Assembly (NCBI GenBank): GCA_045535635.1
Contig: JAZSLZ010000061.1
Span: 1 to 9,986 of the forward strand
DNA from: RGIG8700 sp045535635
Lineage (GTDB): Bacteria; Bacillota; Clostridia; RGIG6154
Direction of reading: 5' to 3'
DNA length: 9,986 bases
Positions 1 to 5,539 of the stretch are shown here, in pieces. The notes below the pieces were generated by a model. That model saw nothing but the letters and a program-made list of their open reading frames with translations. It had not been told where the DNA came from and did not search any database. Each line of letters starts with the position of its first letter. Within the stretch, counting starts at the first letter, position 1. A program made the position numbers and the translations under genes.

Positions 1-60
1 CTCTGCTTTTCGGTCGTCGAGCAGGATAGACGCGAAGCGGATATGTCCCGCCTTCCGCAC
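1..60. other. GC-rich edge fragment, possibly the end of a structured RNA or repeat
   Basis: By count 36 of these 60 bases are G or C, far above the AT-rich remainder of the window. Bases 32-58 can fold into an imperfect hairpin: GCG-AAG-CGG (32-40) pairs with CCG-CTT-CGC (48-58) around the loop ATATGTC, with single unpaired C at 51 and 55. The stretch ends in ACCA (59-62) and runs straight into a perfect terminator hairpin, which suggests the 3' end of something transcribed from the left on the plus strand. It is not a canonical tRNA end, because a TTCRANY T-loop and a matching T-stem are missing. Plus-strand frames 1 and 2 are open here but resemble no protein I recognise. It may be a dispersed repeat or an RNA tail; the identity is unknown. 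Confidence 0.35.
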
Positions 61-100
61 CAGAAAAAAGCACACATCTTTTGATGTGTGTTTTTTTCTG
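61..100. terminator. Bidirectional intrinsic terminator hairpin
   Basis: CAGAAAAAA and CACACATC on the left are mirrored by GATGTGTG and TTTTTTTCTG on the right around a TTTT loop. This gives a long, almost perfect stem with an A-rich 5' flank and a T-rich 3' flank, so it can terminate transcripts from either side. On the plus strand it would end whatever enters from the left edge of the window. Confidence 0.8.
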
Positions 101-262
101 GTTATTTTTAAGAGGGACTTGAAGCCACACTCGGCAAATCTGTTCAGTTGTAAACGCCTTCACAACGATTTGCTGTCGTTACCACCTTTTTGTGATTCTT
201 AATTGGTGCAACTAAATCCACTTCGTGGATGAAATCTGTTTCACACGACTTCATTAAAATTC
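101..262. other. Gene-free spacer with a chain of potential hairpins
   Basis: No credible coding frame is present. Complementary segments stack up: GCAAATC (134-140) with GATTTGC (167-173) encloses GTTGT (147-151) with ACAAC (162-166), and the two 3' arms are directly adjacent, so they could form one extended helix with a six-base bulge. Alternative pairing AACGA (164-168) with TCGTT (176-180) is also possible. Next come ATCCAC-TTC-GTGGAT (216-230) and GAAA-TCTG-TTTC (231-242). The density of short inverted repeats resembles intergenic repeat elements of gut Clostridia, but dispersion cannot be shown from one copy. With 1-100 and 263-305, this accounts for the whole gene-free left end. Confidence 0.35.
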
Positions 263-264
263 AC

Positions 265-302
265 AAAACAAAAATCCTATCTTTCGATAGGATTTTTGTT
301 TT
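265..302. terminator. Intrinsic terminator of the EF-G-like gene
   Basis: The stem runs from 265 to 302: an A-rich arm ending in ATCCTATC (274-281) pairs with GATAGGAT (286-293) and a T-rich tail around the loop TTTC. It lies three bases beyond the stop codon of the minus-strand EF-G-like gene, whose transcript would read the hairpin followed by a U tract. The symmetrical A and T flanks mean it could also act on the plus strand. Confidence 0.85.
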
Positions 303-305
303 ATA

Positions 306-2384
306 TTACTCCTCAATCTGTGAGCCGTATTCTTTGATTACTGCATCAACAACATTCTGTGGAGCTTCTTCGTATCTTACGAATTCCTGTGTGAATCTGC
401 CTCTTGCCTGAGTCATTGAACGAAGGTCTGTTGCATAACCTGCCATTTCAGCTGCAGGAACTTCTGCCAATACTTTCTGCATACCATCACCAAGAGGAAG
501 CATACCCATAATTCTGCCTCTTCTCTTATTTACATCACCGATAACATCGCCCATATAGAAATCAGGGATTGTTACCTCAACAGTGTTAACAGGTTCTAAA
601 AGAATAGGACTTGCCTGTGGGAGACCTGCTTTAAATGCAAGGTTTGCTGCCATCTTGAATGCCATTTCAGAAGAATCTACAGGATGGTATGAGCCATCTA
701 AAAGTGTAGCTTTAAGGTTAACTACAGGGAAACCTGCAAGAACACCTTTAAGGCAAGATTCTTTAAGACCTTTTTCAACTGCAGGGAAGTAGTTTTTAGG
801 AACGCTTCCGCCGAAGATTTTTTCTTCAAAGATAAGCTCTGAAGTTTCTACAGGCTCAAATGCAATCTTAACATGACCGTACTGACCGTGTCCGCCTGAC
901 TGTTTTTTATGTTTACCTTCAACTTCAACTTTCTTTTTAATTGCTTCTCTGTATGCAATTTTAGGTGCTTTTAATGTAACTGCAACCTTGAATTTTTCAA
1001 GAAGCTTACTAACGATAACATCAAGGTGAGTATCACCCATACCGCTGATTAAGGTTTCTTTTGTTTCGTTATTTGTTTCAAATCTGATAGTTTTGTCTTC
1101 TTCTCTTATTTTAGCAATACCCTGACTGATTTTTTCTTCATCGCCTTTTTCTTTAGGCATAATAGCCATTGTAAGACAAGGTTGTGGGTATTCGATAGGA
1201 TCGATAATAATTTTTCTTACAGGATCGCAAAGTGTATCACCTGTTTTGGTATCTGTAAGTTTTGGTATTGCACAAATGTCACCTGCAACAACCTTTGCAG
1301 TTTCAGTCTGTTTTTTACCTTTCATATAATAGAGCTTACTGATTTTTTCAGTTGTGCCTGTTCTTGAATTGTAAACCGCCATATCATTTTTAAGAACGCC
1401 TGAATATACCTTAACAAATGAAAGCTTTCCAACGAATGGATCAGCGATTGTTTTGAAAACAAGAGCACTAAGTGGTCTTTCTTCTCTGTAATGAACTTCA
1501 ACAAGGTCGTCCTCGTTATCTGCGTATTTAGCAAACTCAATAGCAGTTTCATTTGGAGCAGGGAGATAATCATTAACAGCGTCTAAAAGCTTTCTTATAC
1601 TCTGTGTAACAAATGCAGAACCGCAAAGTACAGGAGTAATATCAAGACTTGCAATACCTGCTTTTAATGCAACCTGAATTTCTTCTTCTGTGAATTCTTC
1701 ACCTGCAAAGAATTTTTCCATTAACTCTTCGCTTGTTTCTGCGATAGATTCAAGTATCATCTGTCTTGCAGGGAGAGCAACATCAAGCATATCGTCAGGA
1801 ACAGGAATATCTTCAATTTTTCCGTCCACGAACTTTCTTGCTTCCATCTTAATAACATTTATGTAACCAACGAATTTTTCGTTTTCAATCATAGGTACAT
1901 AAAATGGTGCGATAGAAGAACCGAAAGCCTGTCTTAAGCTATCGAGAGCTTTCTTCCAGTCTGCCTTGTCATCATCCATTTTTGTAACAAAAAGGATTTT
2001 AGGGATTTTTCTTTCTTCTGCATATTTCCACGCAAGTTCTGTTCCGACTTTAACGCCTGATTTTGCAGAAACTGTGATAATAGCACTGCCTGAAACACGC
2101 ACTGCTTCTTTTACCTGACCTTCAAAGTCAAAAAATCCAGGTGTGTCCAAAACATTGATTTTATTATTTTTCCATTCAACAGGTTCAACTGTTGTATAGA
2201 TTGAAATACCTCTTTTAATTTCTTCGTTATCATAATCGGAAACAGTATTTCCGTCAGCAACTTTACCTAATCTGTCAGAACCCTGGCCAATATAAAGCAT
2301 AGCTTCTGTTAAAGAAGTCTTTCCTGATCCGCTGTGTCCAAGCACACAAAGGTTTCTGATGTTTTTTGTTCCATAGTCATTCAT
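306..2384 (-). CDS. Elongation factor G-like GTPase (EF-G2-type paralogue)
   Basis: This 692-residue protein has the full five-domain EF-G layout. The P-loop GHSGSGKT is at 16-23, switch I RGISI at 58-62, G3 DTPGF at 80-84, G4 TKMD at 134-137 and G5 CGSAF at 254-258. Domain II follows (about 300-390), domain III carries GMGDTHLD (448-455), domain IV has GGHGQYGHV (497-505) and YHPVDSSE (566-573), and domain V has GDVIGDVNKRRGR (612-624). Housekeeping EF-G reads GHVDAGKTT or AHIDAGKTT, RGITI, DTPGH and NKxD. Here the catalytic His after DTPG is Phe84, the switch I Thr is Ser61 and the G4 Asn is Thr134. These traits match EF-G-like/EF-G2 paralogues, not the main translocase. The domain IV His of the HxVDSSE motif is kept (His567), so ribosome binding is plausible. 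A strong AGGAGG (2395-2400) lies 10 bases before the ATG. The exact role is unresolved. Confidence 0.9.
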   Translation of the reverse strand: MNDYGTKNIRNLCVLGHSGSGKTSLTEAMLYIGQGSDRLGKVADGNTVSDYDNEEIKRGISIYTTVEPVEWKNNKINVLDTPGFFDFEGQVKEAVRVSGSAIITVSAKSGVKVGTELAWKYAEERKIPKILFVTKMDDDKADWKKALDSLRQAFGSSIAPFYVPMIENEKFVGYINVIKMEARKFVDGKIEDIPVPDDMLDVALPARQMILESIAETSEELMEKFFAGEEFTEEEIQVALKAGIASLDITPVLCGSAFVTQSIRKLLDAVNDYLPAPNETAIEFAKYADNEDDLVEVHYREERPLSALVFKTIADPFVGKLSFVKVYSGVLKNDMAVYNSRTGTTEKISKLYYMKGKKQTETAKVVAGDICAIPKLTDTKTGDTLCDPVRKIIIDPIEYPQPCLTMAIMPKEKGDEEKISQGIAKIREEDKTIRFETNNETKETLISGMGDTHLDVIVSKLLEKFKVAVTLKAPKIAYREAIKKKVEVEGKHKKQSGGHGQYGHVKIAFEPVETSELIFEEKIFGGSVPKNYFPAVEKGLKESCLKGVLAGFPVVNLKATLLDGSYHPVDSSEMAFKMAANLAFKAGLPQASPILLEPVNTVEVTIPDFYMGDVIGDVNKRRGRIMGMLPLGDGMQKVLAEVPAAEMAGYATDLRSMTQARGRFTQEFVRYEEAPQNVVDAVIKEYGSQIEE

Positions 2385-2400
2385 TGTAATTCATCCTCCT

Positions 2401-2440
2401 ATCTTATACAGAAATAATCCGTATAAAGTAAGATTTCTGT
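2401..2440 (-). promoter_or_regulatory. Possible alternative hairpins in the EF-G-like leader
   Basis: The leader of the EF-G-like mRNA is about 100 bases long if the promoter call is right. It contains two overlapping pairings. ACAGAAAT and ATTTCTGT (window positions 2433-2440 and 2408-2415) form a perfect 8-bp stem. A second stem pairs ATCTTA plus TATAC with GTATAAGAT (2401-2409) across a three-base bulge and would end next to the AGGAGG. Both cannot form together, so a switch affecting ribosome access is conceivable. AT-rich DNA produces such pairings by chance, so this is tentative. Confidence 0.25.
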
Positions 2441-2491
2441 GCATATAGCTTATTTCCTTTATATTTTTTTCGTCATTTTGCACAAAAAACT

Positions 2492-2520
2492 TGTATATTT
2501 TTAATTGTGCTTGTTTACAA
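2492..2520 (-). promoter_or_regulatory. Candidate promoter of the EF-G-like gene
   Basis: Read on the minus strand, TTGTAA (2515-2520) is followed after exactly 17 bases by TATACA (2492-2497). This is a reasonable sigma-A promoter, about 108 bases upstream of the ATG. Its -35 box lies almost on top of the -35 box of the divergent uppP promoter. Confidence 0.5.
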
Positions 2521-2542
2521 AGGTAATTTTTTTTGCTATACT
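2514..2542 (+). promoter_or_regulatory. Promoter of uppP
   Basis: TTTACA (2514-2519) and TATACT (2537-2542) are separated by 17 bases. The -10 box is preceded by TG one base upstream (2534-2535), making an extended -10 element. Transcription would start near 2549, leaving a leader of roughly 24 bases with no room for a riboswitch. Confidence 0.7.
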
Positions 2543-2562
2543 GTGTATATACTTAAATGAGT

Positions 2563-2566
2563 GAGG
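2563..2566 (+). promoter_or_regulatory. Ribosome binding site deciding the uppP start
   Basis: GAGG sits six bases before the ATG at 2573. An in-frame GTG at 2561 would add four residues, but it overlaps this site, has no Shine-Dalgarno sequence of its own, and would leave a leader of only about a dozen bases. ATG at 2573 also gives an N-terminus like that of other UppP proteins. Confidence 0.65.
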
Positions 2567-2572
2567 TATGTT

Positions 2573-3397
2573 ATGGAAATTTTAAAAACGATTATTCTTG
2601 GTATTATTGAGGGCATAACAGAGTGGTTGCCCATAAGCAGTACAGGGCATATGATTATTGCCGAGGACATTTTAAAGCTTAATGTTTCAGAAGAATTCTG
2701 GAAAATGTTTTTGGTTGTAATTCAGCTTGGTGCAATTCTTGCAGTAATATTTTTATATTTCAACAAATTAAATCCGTTTTCTTTTAAAAAGAGCAAAACA
2801 CAGAAAAAGGAAACCTGGAACATCTGGGGCAAGGTTATTGTTGGTGTGCTTCCTGCGGCAATTTTAGGCCTTTTGCTTGATGACTGGATGGACGCTCATC
2901 TTTATAACACAATCACAGTTGCAACAACCCTTATTATTTATGGTATTTTATTTATAATTGTTGAAAATCTCAATAAGAACAAAACTTTTTCAACTAAAAA
3001 CTTCAAGCACTTAACCTATAAAAAAGCCTTTGCGATTGGTTGCTTCCAGACTCTTTCACTTATTCCCGGCACATCTCGTTCAGGCTCAACAATTCTTGGT
3101 GCAATGCTTATGGGAACCTCAAGAGAGGTTGCGGCAGAATATTCATTCTTCCTTGCAATTCCTGTTATGTTCGGTGCAAGTGCTCTTAAAATCTTAAAGT
3201 ACATCTTAAATGCAGAAGCTCTTATGACTTCAAACGAAATCACAGTCTTAATCGTTGGCATAATAACATCATTTGTTGTTTCGATTTTCGCCATTAAATT
3301 CTTAATGGGCTTCGTTAAAAAATACGACTTCAAACCATTTGGTTGGTACAGAATCGCTCTTGGTGTTTTACTTGTATTTTTGTCATTCCTGAAATAA
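2573..3397 (+). CDS. uppP: Undecaprenyl-diphosphatase UppP/BacA
   Basis: This integral membrane phosphatase converts undecaprenyl diphosphate to undecaprenyl phosphate, recycling the lipid carrier of peptidoglycan and other envelope polymers; high levels are known to give bacitracin resistance. At 274 residues it matches the family (E. coli BacA is about 273). Both family signatures are present: the N-terminal E-x3-E motif (Glu13, Glu17) leading into SSTGH (22-26), and PGTSRSG (165-171) with the catalytic Arg at 169. Several hydrophobic helices span the rest, for example about 46-64, 88-102, 114-132, 194-206, 223-243 and 259-273. The gene is monocistronic: it has its own promoter, is divergent from the EF-G-like gene, and ends inside a terminator shared with convergent cysK. 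ATG at 2573 is preferred over the in-frame GTG at 2561. The assignment is very secure. Confidence 0.96.
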   Translation: MEILKTIILGIIEGITEWLPISSTGHMIIAEDILKLNVSEEFWKMFLVVIQLGAILAVIFLYFNKLNPFSFKKSKTQKKETWNIWGKVIVGVLPAAILGLLLDDWMDAHLYNTITVATTLIIYGILFIIVENLNKNKTFSTKNFKHLTYKKAFAIGCFQTLSLIPGTSRSGSTILGAMLMGTSREVAAEYSFFLAIPVMFGASALKILKYILNAEALMTSNEITVLIVGIITSFVVSIFAIKFLMGFVKKYDFKPFGWYRIALGVLLVFLSFLK

Positions 3398-3438
3398 TAA
3401 AAGACCATTGTGACAAACACAATGGTCTTTTATTATTT
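3392..3438. terminator. Shared bidirectional terminator of uppP and cysK
   Basis: A perfect stem of about 21 bp (3392-3412 with 3418-3438) surrounds the loop ACAAA. Its core is GACCATTGTG/CACAATGGTC, flanked by A-rich and T-rich arms. It contains the TAA of uppP (3395-3397) and the TAA of cysK (3433-3435), so one hairpin ends both convergent genes. Confidence 0.92.
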
Positions 3439-4356
3439 ATACATCCTTGTTGAAAGATACCTTTCACCAGAATCAGGAAGAAGCACTACAATTGTTTTTC
3501 CCTTGTTTTCTTCTCTTTTTGCAAGTTGGATGGCACCAAAAAGTGCCGCACCTGAAGAAATTCCAACTAAAATTCCCTCACATTTTCCCATAAGAGCACC
3601 TGTTTCAATGGCATCATCGTTTGAAATCTTTATTATTTCATCAACCACATCAAGGTCAAGTACCTCAGGCTTAAAACCTGCACCTATTCCCTGAATTTCG
3701 TGCGCACCTTTCTTTCCTTCTGTTAAAAATGGAGATGAAAGAGGCTCAACACCAACTACTTTTATATCTTTTTTTGATTTTAAATATTTGCCTGTTCCTG
3801 TAATAGTTCCGCCTGTGCCTATACCTGCAACGAAAATATCAAATTCGCCGTCAGTATCTTCAAAAATTTCAGGACCTGTTGACGCAAAATGTGCCATTGG
3901 ATTTGCAGGGTTTACGAACTGACCTGCAACAAAACTGTTTGGTATTTCCTTTGAGAGAGTTTCTGCCTTTTCAATTGCACCTGCCATACCAAGCTTTGCG
4001 TCTGTTAAAACAAGCTCTGCACCGTAGGCTTTCATAAGAAGCTTTCTTTCCTCTGACATATTTTCAGGCATAACAATTATTGCCTTAATTCCCTTTGATG
4101 CGGCAACTGATGCAAGACCAATGCCTGTATTTCCGCTTGTTGGCTCAATTATTGTTGTACCAGAGTTTATAAGTCCTTGTTTTTCTGCATCTTCAAACAT
4201 TGCTTTTGCAACTCTGTCTTTAACAGAACCTGCAGGATTAAAACCCTCAACCTTTGCAATTATTTTTGCATCAAGGTTAAAATGTTCTTCTATTTTTTTA
4301 AGTCTTATAAGCGGTGTTCTTCCAATAAGCTCCGCCACAGAATTATATATTTTCAT
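3433..4356 (-). CDS. cysK: Cysteine synthase (O-acetylserine sulfhydrylase)
   Basis: This cytosolic PLP enzyme makes L-cysteine from O-acetylserine and sulfide. The 307-residue protein is full length and carries the fold-type II signatures in order: NPAGSVKDR (40-48) with the Schiff-base Lys46, the substrate loop TSGNTG (73-78), the phosphate-binding glycine loop GTGGT (180-184), and GISSGA (265-270) whose Ser268 should face the pyridine nitrogen. The C-terminus has PDSGERYLST (294-303). An AAGGAAG-like ribosome binding site (near 4363-4369) lies about six bases before the ATG. A near-consensus promoter sits just upstream, overlapping the end of mocR, and no terminator separates the two genes, so cysK may be read both from its own promoter and from mocR. 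The leader is about 15-20 bases, too short for a T-box or SAM riboswitch. CysK versus CysM cannot be settled from sequence, but CysK is more likely. Confidence 0.93.
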   Translation of the reverse strand: MKIYNSVAELIGRTPLIRLKKIEEHFNLDAKIIAKVEGFNPAGSVKDRVAKAMFEDAEKQGLINSGTTIIEPTSGNTGIGLASVAASKGIKAIIVMPENMSEERKLLMKAYGAELVLTDAKLGMAGAIEKAETLSKEIPNSFVAGQFVNPANPMAHFASTGPEIFEDTDGEFDIFVAGIGTGGTITGTGKYLKSKKDIKVVGVEPLSSPFLTEGKKGAHEIQGIGAGFKPEVLDLDVVDEIIKISNDDAIETGALMGKCEGILVGISSGAALFGAIQLAKREENKGKTIVVLLPDSGERYLSTRMYK

Positions 4357-4377
4357 ATTAATCTTCCTTTCATATTA

Positions 4378-4406
4378 AGTATAAACTTCAGAATACTCTC
4401 TGTCAA
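4378..4406 (-). promoter_or_regulatory. Near-consensus promoter of cysK inside the mocR 3' end
   Basis: On the minus strand TTGACA (4401-4406, a perfect -35) and TATACT (4378-4383) are separated by exactly 17 bases. The TGA stop codon of mocR (4403-4405) is part of the -35 hexamer. This is the best-matching promoter in the window and implies constitutive expression of cysK independent of mocR. Confidence 0.85.
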
Positions 4407-5434
4407 TGGAGTTTTCTTCTCATTTTGTTTAAATGTCTTTCAAAATTACCGCTTGAGATAAACTCTGCAAGAATGTGCTGGTCAAGTACAGGTACGGTGC
4501 AGGAAAATCTGCCTACTGTCTGCTCATATTTTTCCAATAACTGCGGCGGTAAAATCATATAACCCATTCGCATAGAGGGTGAAAGACTTTTTGAGAACGT
4601 GTTTATGTAAATAACCCTTGAGTTGTTGTCCATAGAATACAGAGGCTCTATAGGTTGTCCCGGTATAAAAAATTCGCTTTTAAAATCGTCTTCTATAATA
4701 TATTTTTCTTCCCCTGCCCACTTTAAATATTCATATCTCTTTTTTGCAGATGTGGTAACACCTGTGGGATAGCTTTTAAATGGTGTAACATGAAGTGCAT
4801 CAATATCTTCTGTTAAATACTGACTTTTTATACCCTCACTGCCCATTTCAAGCTTTTTTATTTTTACGCCTTCGCTTAAATAAACTGCTTCAATCTGCTC
4901 GTATGATGGATTTTCTATGCCAAAAGTTTTATCTCTTCCAAGTAATTTAACAACTGTTTCATAAAGCTGTTCCGCACCTGAGCCTATTATAATTCTTGAC
5001 GGCTCCGCTTTCATTCCTCTGTATCTTAAAAGATACATTGAAAGGGCATTTCTTAATACTGCACATCCCATATTGGGCGACTTTATAAAAAGCTTGTTCC
5101 CTTTTTCGGAAATAACCTTTCTTACAGTTTTAAACCACAGAGAATATTCAAAATCTTCAACAGTTTCCTCTTCTTCTTTAAGGCTTTCAAATTTAAATAC
5201 TTCTTTTTTCCCTGAATAAGGCAGGTCTGCAACAGAAACAAAGTATCCGCTCCTTTCTTTTGCTTCAATATACCCCTCTTCGCAAAGCATATTATATGCC
5301 TTTTCCACGGTTATAACACTTGTTCCTGTTTTATCGGCAGTAATTCTTTTTGAGGGAAGCTTTTCCCCTGTTTTGTATTCGCCTGAAACTATTTTGTTTT
5401 TAATTCCCTGATAAACTTCCAAATATTTTTTCAT
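4403..5434 (-). CDS. MocR-type regulator (GntR winged helix plus aminotransferase-like domain), C-terminally truncated
   Basis: Residues 1-68 form a GntR-type winged helix (LPSKR at 26-30, TVEKAYNMLCEEGYIEA at 42-58). After an acidic linker, about 100-343 is a fold-type I aminotransferase-like domain with GSGAEQLYE (151-159), NPSYEQ (175-180), EDDFKSEF (248-255) and TFSKSLSPSMRMGY (279-292), where Lys282 should bind PLP. Family members usually have about 450-500 residues; this one stops at HLNKMRRKLH, where others continue through roughly 100 more residues of the C-terminal subdomain. Downstream DNA has no matching continuation in any frame, so sequence has been lost or replaced. The family consensus EDDYDSEF has Phe and Lys at two positions here. 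The upstream AGGAG is about 16 bases from the ATG, which is long, and no better in-frame start exists. MocR proteins such as PdxR and GabR sense PLP or amino compounds, and the divergent B6 kinase suggests this one does too. It may be active or a decaying gene. Confidence 0.85.
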   Translation of the reverse strand: MKKYLEVYQGIKNKIVSGEYKTGEKLPSKRITADKTGTSVITVEKAYNMLCEEGYIEAKERSGYFVSVADLPYSGKKEVFKFESLKEEEETVEDFEYSLWFKTVRKVISEKGNKLFIKSPNMGCAVLRNALSMYLLRYRGMKAEPSRIIIGSGAEQLYETVVKLLGRDKTFGIENPSYEQIEAVYLSEGVKIKKLEMGSEGIKSQYLTEDIDALHVTPFKSYPTGVTTSAKKRYEYLKWAGEEKYIIEDDFKSEFFIPGQPIEPLYSMDNNSRVIYINTFSKSLSPSMRMGYMILPPQLLEKYEQTVGRFSCTVPVLDQHILAEFISSGNFERHLNKMRRKLH

Positions 5435-5450
5435 CTGGTTATATAAAATT

Positions 5451-5455
5451 CTCCT
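5451..5455 (-). promoter_or_regulatory. Distant ribosome binding site of mocR
   Basis: AGGAG on the minus strand lies about 16 bases before the only usable ATG (5434), much farther than the 6-12 bases seen at the other genes here. No ATG, GTG or TTG in frame lies closer to it. Translation of mocR may therefore be weak. Confidence 0.35.
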
Positions 5456-5465
5456 GTTTTGATTA

Positions 5466-5493
5466 TTTACTTATTATCAGATTGTATTATAAT
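5466..5493 (+). promoter_or_regulatory. Promoter of the B6-vitamer kinase gene
   Basis: TTTACT (5466-5471) is followed after 16 bases by a perfect TATAAT (5488-5493). The start would fall near 5500, about 40 bases before the ATG. Its -10 box overlaps the -10 box of the oppositely directed mocR promoter. Confidence 0.65.
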
Positions 5494-5512
5494 ACATAAT
5501 ATATCAATTGTA
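5481..5512. promoter_or_regulatory. Candidate MocR operator: direct repeat and palindrome
   Basis: ATTGTA occurs as a direct repeat at 5481-5486 and 5507-5512, 26 bases apart centre to centre. Between the copies lies the perfect 12-bp palindrome GTATTATAATAC (5484-5495), which contains both -10 boxes. MocR-family regulators often bind direct repeats in the gap between their own gene and the target gene, so this placement fits. Binding is inferred, and AT-rich promoters can produce such repeats by chance. Confidence 0.4.
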
Positions 5513-5514
5513 AA
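5486..5514 (-). promoter_or_regulatory. Promoter of mocR
   Basis: On the minus strand TTTACA (5509-5514) and TATAAT (5486-5491) are separated by exactly 17 bases. The start would be near 5479, giving a leader of about 45 bases. This box set interlocks with the kinase promoter on the other strand. Confidence 0.65.
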
Positions 5515-5526
5515 GATATAAATATT

Positions 5527-5531
5527 GGAGG
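5527..5531 (+). promoter_or_regulatory. Ribosome binding site deciding the kinase start
   Basis: GGAGG is eight bases before the ATG at 5540. An in-frame TTG at 5525 overlaps this site and so cannot use it. Starting at 5540 gives MYKRLLTIQD, like other pyridoxamine kinases. Confidence 0.85.
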
Positions 5532-5539
5532 AATATATT

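Noticed and set aside
1..62. tRNA 3' end, because of the terminal ACCA followed by a terminator
   Set aside because: No TTC-containing T-loop and no complementary T-stem or acceptor pairing at the right spacing, so a canonical tRNA is not supported.
101..118. tRNA T-arm on the minus strand from the motif GGCTTCAAGTCC
   Set aside because: The flanking bases do not pair into a five-base T-stem, and no acceptor or anticodon arm could be found.
2..199. Open plus-strand frame running through the terminator hairpin
   Set aside because: No start or ribosome binding site, no recognisable motif, and the frame crosses a strong terminator; probably spurious.
229..411. Small plus-strand frame of 60 codons
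   Set aside because: It overlaps the terminator and the 3' end of the EF-G-like gene on the other strand, has no ribosome binding site and has low-complexity content.
2561..2563. GTG start for uppP
   Set aside because: It sits beside the Shine-Dalgarno sequence used by ATG 2573, has none of its own and would give an unusually short leader.
4357..4402. T-box or SAM riboswitch ahead of cysK
   Set aside because: The promoter position leaves a leader of only about 15-20 bases, too short for such an element.
4403..4405. Selenocysteine or readthrough at the mocR TGA
   Set aside because: Another in-frame TGA follows after four codons and no family-like sequence lies beyond, so readthrough would not restore the C-terminus.
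5525..5527. TTG start for the B6 kinase
   Set aside because: It overlaps the GGAGG that correctly serves ATG 5540.
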